Positions 56,291-63,386 of a DNA stretch of 64,000 nucleotides are shown here, piece by piece. Under the pieces are notes generated by a model. It did not search any database. It saw only the letters and a program-made list of their open reading frames with translations, and was not told where the DNA came from. The translations under genes and the position numbers were made by a program. The DNA comes from CAXTEJ01 sp964243295 (GTDB taxonomy: Bacteria; Actinomycetota; Actinomycetes; Actinomycetales; Angustibacteraceae), in NCBI GenBank assembly GCA_964243295.1, contig CAXTEJ010000002.1, forward strand, positions 1 through 64,000, written 5' to 3'. The stretch's first letter is position 1, and every line of letters starts with the position of its first letter.

Positions 56291-57181
56291 GTGGCCGTGC
56301 CAGCGCGACGTCTTCCGGTGCCGTTGCACCTGCTGTCCCGTCCGTTCACGGTCGCTGAGGCGAGGGCAGCGGGCGTACCGCGCGCGGTGCTGCGGAGCAC
56401 TCGGTTCTGGACGCCGGTGCGAGGGGTGCGTGCCTCGACCGACCTCGAGGACAGCGTTCAGCTGCGCTGCCTCGCGGTCGCGACGCTGCTGCCCGACGCC
56501 GTCTTCAGCCACGGCACCGCTGCAGCACTGTGCGCGTTGCCGCTCCCGGAGCGCGTCGGCCCTGGCGTGATCGAGGTCGCCACCGCGACTCGGCCTCGGG
56601 TCGCCGGAGTCCGCGCCCACTGCACCGAGCTCGGTGACGACGTCCGGGTGCTACCGAGTGGTCTGCGGGTCACCGCTGGCGCACGTACCTGGGCCGATCT
56701 CGGCGTGTGCCTCGAGCTCGACGACCTCGTGGTGCTCGGTGACGCGGTGCTGCGCCACGGCTGGGCCGACCAGGCCACGCTGACCGCTGCTGCGGCGGTT
56801 CCGGGACGTCGTGGCGCTCGGCGCCTGCGCGCGGCTCTGCCGCTGCTGGAACCTCGCACCGACTCGCCGATGGAGACGCGGTTGCGGCTGCTCGTCGTCC
56901 GTTCCGGGTTGCCGCGGCCGGTGGCCGGGCAGGACGTCGTCGTGGACGGTGGCTGGCTGGCCCGCCCCGACCTGTCGTGGCCCACGCTGCGGATCGCCGT
57001 CGAGTACGACGGCGACCATCACCGCACCGACCGCGCCCAGTGGCAGCGCGACATCGCCCGGCGGCGGCTGCTGGAGGACGCCGGCTGGGCCCTCGTCGTG
57101 GTCACCGCGGACGACGTGCTGCGCCACCCCGACGAGCTCGTCGCCCGGCTCCGCCGCCTCGTGGCCGTGCGGTCCAGGTGA
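56291..57181 (+). CDS. AbiEi-like wHTH plus DUF559 nuclease-domain protein (copy 1)
   Basis: About 296 residues from GTG 56291; GTG 56240, inside the hairpin's 3' edge, is an alternative. The N-terminal part (LLSRPFTVAEARAAGVPRAV, then RFWTPVRGVRAS) resembles the winged-helix domain of AbiEi-type proteins. The C-terminal third (PMETRLRLLVVRSGLP, RPDLSWP, IAVEYDGDHHR, RRRLLEDAGW) is a DUF559 domain of the PD-(D/E)xK/Vsr-like nuclease fold, with candidate acidic active-site residues present. Function unknown. It is paralogous to the gene at 61029 and bracketed by hairpins. Confidence 0.75.
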   Translation: MAVPARRLPVPLHLLSRPFTVAEARAAGVPRAVLRSTRFWTPVRGVRASTDLEDSVQLRCLAVATLLPDAVFSHGTAAALCALPLPERVGPGVIEVATATRPRVAGVRAHCTELGDDVRVLPSGLRVTAGARTWADLGVCLELDDLVVLGDAVLRHGWADQATLTAAAAVPGRRGARRLRAALPLLEPRTDSPMETRLRLLVVRSGLPRPVAGQDVVVDGGWLARPDLSWPTLRIAVEYDGDHHRTDRAQWQRDIARRRLLEDAGWALVVVTADDVLRHPDELVARLRRLVAVRSR

Positions 57182-57220
57182 GCCGGGCCGCCGCGACCGC
57201 GAGGGGCGACCGGGAGTGTC

Positions 57221-57275
57221 GACTGCTCGCAAATGGCGGCTTCACGGCGGTCGAAGCAGCCATCTGCGCACAGTC
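57221..57275. repeat. long hairpin downstream of DUF559 gene 1
   Basis: Arms 57221-57243 and 57253-57275 pair at 19 of 23 positions around a 9-nt loop. Arm length, loop length, the 2-nt bulge and the ends (GACTGC...GCTTC, GAAGCAGCCA...ACAGT) match the upstream hairpin in the same orientation. Confidence 0.75.
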
Positions 57276-57303
57276 GGGTCGGATCACCAGGCTCGGCGGC
57301 CGG

Positions 57304-60300
57304 TCAGCCGGCCAGGTGTCCCCACGCCTGCTCGAGCTCGGGCCACGGACCCTGCGCGGCGACCCTGCCCTCGACCAGGACGACGACCCGGTCGGCCCGC
57401 GCGAGCGCCGCCCGCTTGGTGGTGGCACCGACGACCGTGCTGCCCCGCGCGCGCAGCGAGTCCCACAGTTCGACCTCCGTCGTGGCGTCGAGCGCCGAGG
57501 ACACGTCGTCGGCCACGAGCAGCTCGGCGTCGGCGGCGAGCGCCCGGGCGAGCGCGAGCCGCTGCACCTGGCCCCCTGACAGCCGCACCCCGCGGTGGCC
57601 GACGAGCGCGTGGGCGCCGCCGGCGTCCTCGACGTCGCGGCCGAGCCTCGCGTCGGCGATCGAGCGGTCGACCTCGCGGTCGTGGTCGAGGCGGATATTG
57701 TCGGCGAAGGTGCCTGACAGCACCCGCGGCACCTGGGCGACGTGCGCGACGCGGCCGGGGCGCAGGAACGACTCGGCGTCGACGACGGGAGTGCCGTTCC
57801 AGCTCAGGCCGCCGCGATGTGTGACGAGCCCCGCGAGGGCCGACAGCAGGCTCGACTTGCCGGAGCCGATCTGCCCGAGCAGCAGCACCAGCTCGCCTCG
57901 GCGCACCACCAGGTCGACGTCGCTGGCGCCGATCGTGCCGTCGTCGTGCACGGCCGTGAGCCCGGTGAGCTCGAGGTGGTCGAGCCGGTCGACCGCCACG
58001 GGCGCAGGCTGGGGGGAGGCTCCGGTGACCAGGTCGAGGCCCTCAGGCAGCTCCATCAGGTCGCGGCCGCCGGCGAAGCGGCTGGTCGCCCGCTGCCACG
58101 CCCGCGTACCGGGCGCCTCGGTGATGACCGCGCCAGCGACCCGGCCGAACCAGTCGAAGCCGTTGACGGCGCTGGAGACCAGCAGCGCGGTCGCGAGACC
58201 CCACCCGCCGGCCACGTAGATGGCCCACGCCGCCACGACACCCATCTGCACCAGGACGACGGGCACGCCGGCCAGCAGCGCCTGCACCCGGTGCTCGCGG
58301 ACGGCGGCGTCGATGCGGCCGTCGTCGACCTCGCGCAGGTGGGCGTGCACCTGCGGCGTCGCGGCTGCGAGCTTGACGGTGCGCACGGAGTCCAGCGCCG
58401 ACACCAGCGACCGGCCGAAGCGCGCTCGGGCTGCGGAGGCCTCCGCCGCGGACCGCCCGGCGACCGGGGAGCCGAGCGCCGAGACACCCGCGGAGGCGAC
58501 CATCACGGCGAGCAGCACGGCGCCCGCGAGCGGCGTGCCCGCCACCACCGCGGTGACGACCGCGATGCCCATGCCGTTGACGAAGTCGACCCAGCGGTCG
58601 CCGTACCGGGCGAACCGGTCGGCCTCCATGGCCCGCGACACGACCTCGCCGGGAGGGGTGGGGTCGAGCCGGTGCTGGCGGGTCTGGCCCAGCAGCACGG
58701 CGGCGCGGGTGCGCAGCATGACCGCGACCCACCATCGCGGGTATCGCGCGATGGCCTCCGCGAGCAGCAGCGGTGACACGACGAGCGAGACGACGAGCGC
58801 CGCGGTGAGGCCCACCGGGCGCTCGCCGCCCTGCAGCTGCACCACGAGGTGGCCCCACACCCAGCCGGTGAGCGCGCCGTAGGCACCGCACAGGGCGGAG
58901 AGCAGGAACAGCAGCACGCTGACCAGGCCCCAGCTGGGGTGGATCAGCAGCGAGCTCCAGATGCCCTTGGCCAGGCCCGGGCCGGTGGCGACCTCGGGCG
59001 CGGGCGGCGGCGTGCCCGTACGACGGGCGGTGCCGACGCTCGCGCCGCCGGCGCTGACGGCCTCGGCCACCGCCGCGGCGTCGGTCGGCGCCTCGTCGGA
59101 GGCTTCGAGCAGCCGTCGGAACGGCCCGGGCGTGCGGGCGAGCACCGCGCGCGGGCCGTGCTGGATGAGCCGTCCGGCCTCCATGACGGCGACGGAGTCG
59201 GCGCGCGCGGTCGTGGTGAGGCGGTGGGCGACGAGCAGGCCGGTGCGGCCGGCGAGCAGCCGCTGGGAGGCGGCGACGACGCGCGCCTCGGTGACGGGGT
59301 CCATGCGGGCCGTCGCCTCGTCGAGGACGACGAGCCGCACGTCGCGCACGAGCAGCCTCGCGAAGGCGACGAGCTGCTCCTCGCCCGCCGACAGCGTCGT
59401 GCCGCTTGGCCCGAGCAGCGTGTCGAGCCCGTCGGGCAGCCCGGTCACCCAGTCGGTGAGGCCGAGCTCGTCGACGGCGGCCTGCACCCGCTCGCGCGGC
59501 AGGTGGCTGAACAGGGTGATGTTCTCGGCGAGCGTGCCGGCGATGATCTCGGTGCGCTGGGTGACCACGCCGACGGCCGAGCGCAGCTGCTGCAGGTCGA
59601 GGTCGAGCACGTCGACGCCGCCGAGCAGCACCGTGCCGCGGGCGGGCTCGACGGCCCGCGACAGCAGCGAGGCGAGGGTCGACTTGCCCGAGCCGCTGCG
59701 CCCGACGAAGGCGCAGGTCGTGCCGGCCGGCACGTCGAGGTCGATGTCGCGCAGCGCGAAGGTGCCCTCGGCGTACGCGAAGTGCAGGTGGTCGAGCCGC
59801 AGGCCGAGCACGCCGCGAGGCAGGGTGCGCCCGCCCTCGGGCTCGGGCTCGACCCCGAGCAGGCCGCGCAGCCGGATCAGCGCGCCCATGCCCGCCTGCA
59901 GGTCGGGGATCTGCCGCGCGACCTGGTCGATCTGGCCGACGAAGGTCGTCGTGACGAGGAACAGGGTGACCAGCGTGGCCGTGCTCTCGACGCCGGCGAC
60001 GACGAGCGCCACCCCCGCCACGGCGACGGCCGCAAGCAGCCCGTGCAGCATCACCCCGGCTCGCCTGCTGATGCGCGCCTCGAGCGTGACGACCTCGTGG
60101 AAGCGGGCGTGCACCCGCGCGGACAGCTCGGCGAGCCGGCGTACGAGATAGGCCTGGCCGAGGCTGGTGCGCAGGTCGTCGCGCGCGGCGACGCCTTCCT
60201 CCATGGCGGCGGCGTGGTCGGTCCAGGCGATCTCCTCGACCACCTTGCGCTCGGCCAGCTCGCCCAGCGACGGGCGGATGACCAGGTAGGTGAGCGCCGC

Positions 60301-60837
60301 CGCGACGGGCAGCAGGATCCACGCCGGCCACCAGGTCAGGCCGGCGACGACCAGCAGGGCCGGGCCGCCGAGCAGCAGCCGGATCAGGCCCCAGGCGTTC
60401 TGCCGCAGCAGCGCACCGATCTCGTGGGTGTCGTCGTCGACGCGGTCGAGCACCTCGCCGACGGCCTGCTCGCTGAGCTCGGACAGCGGCTGGTGCATGA
60501 CGGCGTCGAGCAGATCGGCGCGCAACCGCCCCTCGGCGCGGTCGACGACCGTGGCCCACAGCGTGCGCCCGACGGTGTCGAGCAGCGCCCAGCCGACGCC
60601 GAGCACGGCCAGCACGGCCACCAGGGGCCACGTCGGCGGGGGCTCGGCCAGCCGACCGGCGACGACGGTGCTGAGCGCCTGGGCGAGCGTCGAGACGAAC
60701 GTCGCGACCAGTGCCACCAGGGCTACCGGCCCGCGCAGCCGGTGCCAGTCCAGCCGCCGCGCGGCAGCTGGCAGGCCCGTCCCGGCGTCCTGCGCCCGGT
60801 CGGTCGTCTCGTCCCGCTCGCGCGTCGCCAGTCCCAC
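57304..60837 (-). CDS. fused ABC exporter with two TMD-NBD halves
   Basis: About 1177 residues from GTG 60837 (TTG 60846 is possible). Each half has about six helices and a nucleotide-binding domain. NBD1: Walker A GRSGSGKST near residue 377, signature LSAGEEQ (degenerate), Walker B VLDEAT with the catalytic Glu, and AHRLTT with the switch His. NBD2: Walker A GQIGSGKSS near 986, canonical LSGGQ, but Walker B is LLVADD (Asp for Glu) and the His loop reads GATTKR without His. So one composite site is canonical and one degenerate, as in heterodimeric exporters. Exports an unknown substrate. A -10-like TAGCGT lies 8 nt before the GTG, suggesting a very short leader. Confidence 0.88.
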   Translation of the reverse strand: MGLATRERDETTDRAQDAGTGLPAAARRLDWHRLRGPVALVALVATFVSTLAQALSTVVAGRLAEPPPTWPLVAVLAVLGVGWALLDTVGRTLWATVVDRAEGRLRADLLDAVMHQPLSELSEQAVGEVLDRVDDDTHEIGALLRQNAWGLIRLLLGGPALLVVAGLTWWPAWILLPVAAALTYLVIRPSLGELAERKVVEEIAWTDHAAAMEEGVAARDDLRTSLGQAYLVRRLAELSARVHARFHEVVTLEARISRRAGVMLHGLLAAVAVAGVALVVAGVESTATLVTLFLVTTTFVGQIDQVARQIPDLQAGMGALIRLRGLLGVEPEPEGGRTLPRGVLGLRLDHLHFAYAEGTFALRDIDLDVPAGTTCAFVGRSGSGKSTLASLLSRAVEPARGTVLLGGVDVLDLDLQQLRSAVGVVTQRTEIIAGTLAENITLFSHLPRERVQAAVDELGLTDWVTGLPDGLDTLLGPSGTTLSAGEEQLVAFARLLVRDVRLVVLDEATARMDPVTEARVVAASQRLLAGRTGLLVAHRLTTTARADSVAVMEAGRLIQHGPRAVLARTPGPFRRLLEASDEAPTDAAAVAEAVSAGGASVGTARRTGTPPPAPEVATGPGLAKGIWSSLLIHPSWGLVSVLLFLLSALCGAYGALTGWVWGHLVVQLQGGERPVGLTAALVVSLVVSPLLLAEAIARYPRWWVAVMLRTRAAVLLGQTRQHRLDPTPPGEVVSRAMEADRFARYGDRWVDFVNGMGIAVVTAVVAGTPLAGAVLLAVMVASAGVSALGSPVAGRSAAEASAARARFGRSLVSALDSVRTVKLAAATPQVHAHLREVDDGRIDAAVREHRVQALLAGVPVVLVQMGVVAAWAIYVAGGWGLATALLVSSAVNGFDWFGRVAGAVITEAPGTRAWQRATSRFAGGRDLMELPEGLDLVTGASPQPAPVAVDRLDHLELTGLTAVHDDGTIGASDVDLVVRRGELVLLLGQIGSGKSSLLSALAGLVTHRGGLSWNGTPVVDAESFLRPGRVAHVAQVPRVLSGTFADNIRLDHDREVDRSIADARLGRDVEDAGGAHALVGHRGVRLSGGQVQRLALARALAADAELLVADDVSSALDATTEVELWDSLRARGSTVVGATTKRAALARADRVVVLVEGRVAAQGPWPELEQAWGHLAG

Positions 60838-60918
60838 GTCAGACAACGCTAGGTGCTGGCACCGACAGCGCGCGCCTGGTTATCCCCGTGTTCGCTCTCG
60901 GCGCTGTGGACCTTCGCC

Positions 60919-60938
60919 AGGACGCACGAACGGGGCAC
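60919..60938. repeat. 20-bp perfect direct repeat, left copy
   Basis: AGGACGCACGAACGGGGCAC, identical to 61925-61944. It forms the left arm of the upstream hairpin. Confidence 0.9.
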
Positions 60939-60969
60939 TGTCGGCGGCGAAGTGCCCCACTCGTGCGTC
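60919..60969. repeat. long hairpin upstream of DUF559 gene 2
   Basis: Arms 60921-60939 and 60951-60969 pair at 17 of 19 positions, with a 2-nt internal bulge (AC opposite AC) and an 11-nt loop. It lies between two divergent genes, where a terminator would not be expected. The first 20 bases recur exactly after the gene. Confidence 0.8.
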
Positions 60970-61028
60970 GTCGCGATGCCTGTGGACGACGGCCGCGGCC
61001 TCGGGGCGCCGACGTCCAGGCTGGGGTG

Positions 61029-61910
61029 GTGCCCGGCCGCGCACCTGTCCCTGCCCACCTGCTCGCCCGCCCCTTCACGGTGGCCGAGGCGGCCACCGCC
61101 GGCGTCACCCGTGACGTGCTGCGTGGCAGGCGCTTCTGGACGCCGGTGCACGGCGTGCGGGCGTCGACGGCGCTGGCCGACGACCACGAGCTGCGGTGCC
61201 GGGCCGTCCTGCTCGTCGTCGACGGCGTGATCAGCCACGCCAGCGCCGCGGTGCTGATGCGCCTACCGCTACCACCCGCAGCCGCCGCCGACCAGGTCGA
61301 GGTGACGTGCGCGCGGCTGCAACCGCGGCCCAGAGGCGTCCGGGGGCACGTCGGCGAGGTCAGGGTCGGCGTCCGGACGCTGCCCGGCGGCCTGCGCTCG
61401 ACCACCGGGGCGCGGACGTGGGCCGACCTCGCACCCCGGCTCGACCTGGACGACCTCGTCGTCCTCGGCGACGCCGTGCTGCGCGGCGGCTGGGACGACC
61501 TGCTGGCGATGACGGAGGTCGCACTCCGTCCCGGTCGGCGCGGCAGCCGTCGGCTACGGGCGGCGCTGCCGCTGCTCGAGCCACGGACGGACTCGCCGAT
61601 GGAGACGCGGCTGCGGCTGCTCGTCATCCGGTCCGGGCTGCCGCGCCCGGTGGCGGGGTGCGACGTCGTCGTCGAGGGCCAGTGGCTGGCGCGGCCGGAC
61701 CTGTCCTGGCCGCAGCTGCGGATCGCCGTCGAGTACGACGGCGACCACCACAGGAGCGACCGCCGTCAGTGGCAGCGCGACGTCGCCCGTCGGCGGCTGC
61801 TCGAGGACGCCGGCTGGTCGCTCGTCGTGGTGACGGCGGACGACGTGCTGCGCCACCCGGACGCGCTCGTCGAGCGGCTTCGCCGGCTGGTCGTCGCCCG
61901 CGCGGGGTGA
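61029..61910 (+). CDS. AbiEi-like wHTH plus DUF559 nuclease-domain protein (copy 2)
   Basis: About 293 residues from GTG 61029 (GTG 61026 adjoins). It aligns end to end with copy 1: LLARPFTVAEAATAGVTRDV, RFWTPVHGVRAS, LEPRTDSPMETRLRLLVIRS, ARPDLSWPQLRIAVEYDGD. The nuclease half is also very similar at DNA level, so the duplication is fairly recent or maintained. The long upstream extension of this frame lies across the hairpin and ABC promoter and is rejected. Function unknown. Confidence 0.75.
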   Translation: MPGRAPVPAHLLARPFTVAEAATAGVTRDVLRGRRFWTPVHGVRASTALADDHELRCRAVLLVVDGVISHASAAVLMRLPLPPAAAADQVEVTCARLQPRPRGVRGHVGEVRVGVRTLPGGLRSTTGARTWADLAPRLDLDDLVVLGDAVLRGGWDDLLAMTEVALRPGRRGSRRLRAALPLLEPRTDSPMETRLRLLVIRSGLPRPVAGCDVVVEGQWLARPDLSWPQLRIAVEYDGDHHRSDRRQWQRDVARRRLLEDAGWSLVVVTADDVLRHPDALVERLRRLVVARAG

Positions 61911-61924
61911 CGACGAAAGTGACG

Positions 61925-61970
61925 AGGACGCACGAACGGGGCACCTCCGTCGCGGAAGTACCCCGTTCTC
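61925..61970. repeat. decayed hairpin and right copy of the 20-bp repeat downstream of DUF559 gene 2
   Basis: Starts with the exact 20-bp repeat (61925-61944). Its right arm (61957-61970, GTACCCCGTTC core) pairs over about 12 bp with wobble, so the hairpin is shorter than the upstream one. It lies between the DUF559 gene and convergent msrA. Confidence 0.7.
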
Positions 61971-61983
61971 GCGGTGTCGCGCG

Positions 61984-62655
61984 TCAGGCGGCCGGGCCCG
62001 ACTGCGGCATGGGGCAGCTGACGCCCGTGCCGCCGATGCCGCAGTAGCCGTTGGGCACCTTGTAGAGGTACTGCTGGTGGTAGTCCTCGGCGTAGTAGAA
62101 CGCGCCGGCGTCCTGCGCGCTGCGGATCTCGGTGGTGATCTCGCCGTAGCCGCGGCTGAGCAGCAGCTGGCCGTACGTCGTCCGGCTGGCCTCGATGGCC
62201 GCGCGCTGCTCATCGGTGGTGAAGTACAGCACCGAGCGGTACTGCGTGCCGCGGTCGTTGCCCTGGCGGAAGCCCTGGGTCGGGTCGTGGCCCTCCCAGA
62301 ACGACTTCAGCAGCGCGTCGGTCGACAGCACCGCGGGGTCGTAGGCGACGAGCACGGCCTCGGTGTGGCCGGTCGCGCCGGTGCAGGTCTCGTCGTACGT
62401 CGGGTTCGGGGTGTGGCCGCCCTGGTAGCCGACGGCCGTGGTGACCACGCCGGGCGTCTGCCAGAAGATGCGCTCGGCGCCCCAGAAGCAGCCCATCGCG
62501 AGGTAGATGGTCTGGGTGCCCTCGGGCCACGGGCCGCGCAGCGGGGTGCCGAGCACGGCGTGCTTGGCGGGCACGGTGTACAGCGGGGTGGGCCGCCCCG
62601 GCAGCGCCTCCTCGGCGGTGACGAGTCGGGACTTGGTGCGCGAGCCGAACAGCAC
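61984..62655 (-). CDS. msrA: peptide methionine sulfoxide reductase MsrA
   Basis: A 223-residue repair enzyme reducing methionine-S-sulfoxide in proteins. The catalytic Cys56 sits in GCFWGAE. VGYQGGHTPNPTYDETCTGATGHTEAV and the FWEGHDPTQG(F)RQGNDRGTQYRS blocks are intact. C-terminal Cys residues (NGYCGIGGTGVSCP) are the resolving cysteines. GTG 62655 has GGAGGT upstream, so the 12-residue extension is rejected. Confidence 0.95.
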   Translation of the reverse strand: MLFGSRTKSRLVTAEEALPGRPTPLYTVPAKHAVLGTPLRGPWPEGTQTIYLAMGCFWGAERIFWQTPGVVTTAVGYQGGHTPNPTYDETCTGATGHTEAVLVAYDPAVLSTDALLKSFWEGHDPTQGFRQGNDRGTQYRSVLYFTTDEQRAAIEASRTTYGQLLLSRGYGEITTEIRSAQDAGAFYYAEDYHQQYLYKVPNGYCGIGGTGVSCPMPQSGPAA

Positions 62656-62660
62656 GATGG

Positions 62661-62672
62661 ACCTCCGGAGGT
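62661..62672. promoter_or_regulatory. palindromic ribosome-binding region of msrA
   Basis: ACCTCCGGAGGT is a perfect 12-bp palindrome containing the msrA Shine-Dalgarno sequence on the minus strand. With no loop it cannot fold on itself, but it could pair between transcripts or bind a dimeric regulator. Confidence 0.3.
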
Positions 62673-62754
62673 AGTGGATCACCACGCACAACCACGAACC
62701 CCGTCGCCGTCATCCCGGCGCGTCGGCGATGCTGTGCCGGTGAGGAACCGCCGC

Positions 62755-63366
62755 ATGCCCCGCCGCCTGACGCAGCTGTACGTCGGCCTGGTCCTCTTCG
62801 GGGTCAGCATGGCCCTGCTCGTGCGCAGCGAGCTCGGCAACATGCCCTGGGACGTCTTCCACCAGGGTCTGGTGCGGCAGGTGGGCGGCACCATCGGCAC
62901 CTGGTCGATCGTGGTCGGCGCGCTGGTGCTGCTGCTGTGGCTGCCGCTGCGCGAGCGCCCGGGCCTCGGCACGGTGAGCAACGTCGTCCTCGTCGGCGTG
63001 AGCGTCGACGCGTCGCTGGCGCTCATGCCGCGCATCGACCAGCTGCCGCTGCAGGTCGTGGCGATGGCGGCGGGCATCGTCCTGAACGCCGTCGCCACCG
63101 CGCTGTACGTCGGCGCGCGCCTCGGGCCGGGCCCCCGGGACGGCCTGATGACCGGGCTCGTGCGCCGCACCGGCCGGTCGGTGCGGTCGGTCAAGACGCT
63201 GATCGAGCTGTCGGTCGTGGTGGTGGGCTTCGCCATGGGCGGCACCCTCGGCCCGGGCACGGTGGTGTTCGTCGTCGCGATCGGCCCGCTGTGCCAGGTG
63301 TTCATGCACCGCCTGACCGTGCCCGACGCCCCGCTGCCGCCGGCTGCGGCGGGCGCGACCGCCTGA
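62755..63366 (+). CDS. YczE/YitT-like integral membrane protein
   Basis: A 203-residue protein with five to six hydrophobic helices. LYVGLVLFGVSMALLVRSEL, GNMPWDVFHQGL and LGPGPRDGLMTGLVRRTG are characteristic of the YczE family of uncharacterised membrane proteins. ATG 62755 has GAGGAA 7 nt upstream; GTG 62740 is an alternative. Divergent from msrA. Role unknown. Confidence 0.88.
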   Translation: MPRRLTQLYVGLVLFGVSMALLVRSELGNMPWDVFHQGLVRQVGGTIGTWSIVVGALVLLLWLPLRERPGLGTVSNVVLVGVSVDASLALMPRIDQLPLQVVAMAAGIVLNAVATALYVGARLGPGPRDGLMTGLVRRTGRSVRSVKTLIELSVVVVGFAMGGTLGPGTVVFVVAIGPLCQVFMHRLTVPDAPLPPAAAGATA

Positions 63367-63374
63367 GCGGTCGT

Positions 63375-63380
63375 TACCCT
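63375..63380 (+). promoter_or_regulatory. -10 element (TACCCT) for a probable leaderless metB transcript
   Basis: TACCCT ends 6 bp before the GTG start at 63387. No ribosome binding site lies between them. This spacing puts the transcription start at or next to the GTG, as in the leaderless mRNAs common in Actinobacteria. Confidence 0.5.
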
Positions 63381-63386
63381 CGACGG

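Noticed and set aside
56188..57275. Hairpins around the DUF559 genes explained simply as terminators
   Set aside because: The hairpin at 60919-60969 lies between divergent promoters, and the up- and downstream hairpins of each gene share sequence. Terminator function may still be a side effect for those at 57221 and 61925.
60711..61028. N-terminal extension of the second DUF559 frame
   Set aside because: It runs antisense through the ABC exporter start and across the hairpin; similarity with copy 1 becomes consistent only near 61029.
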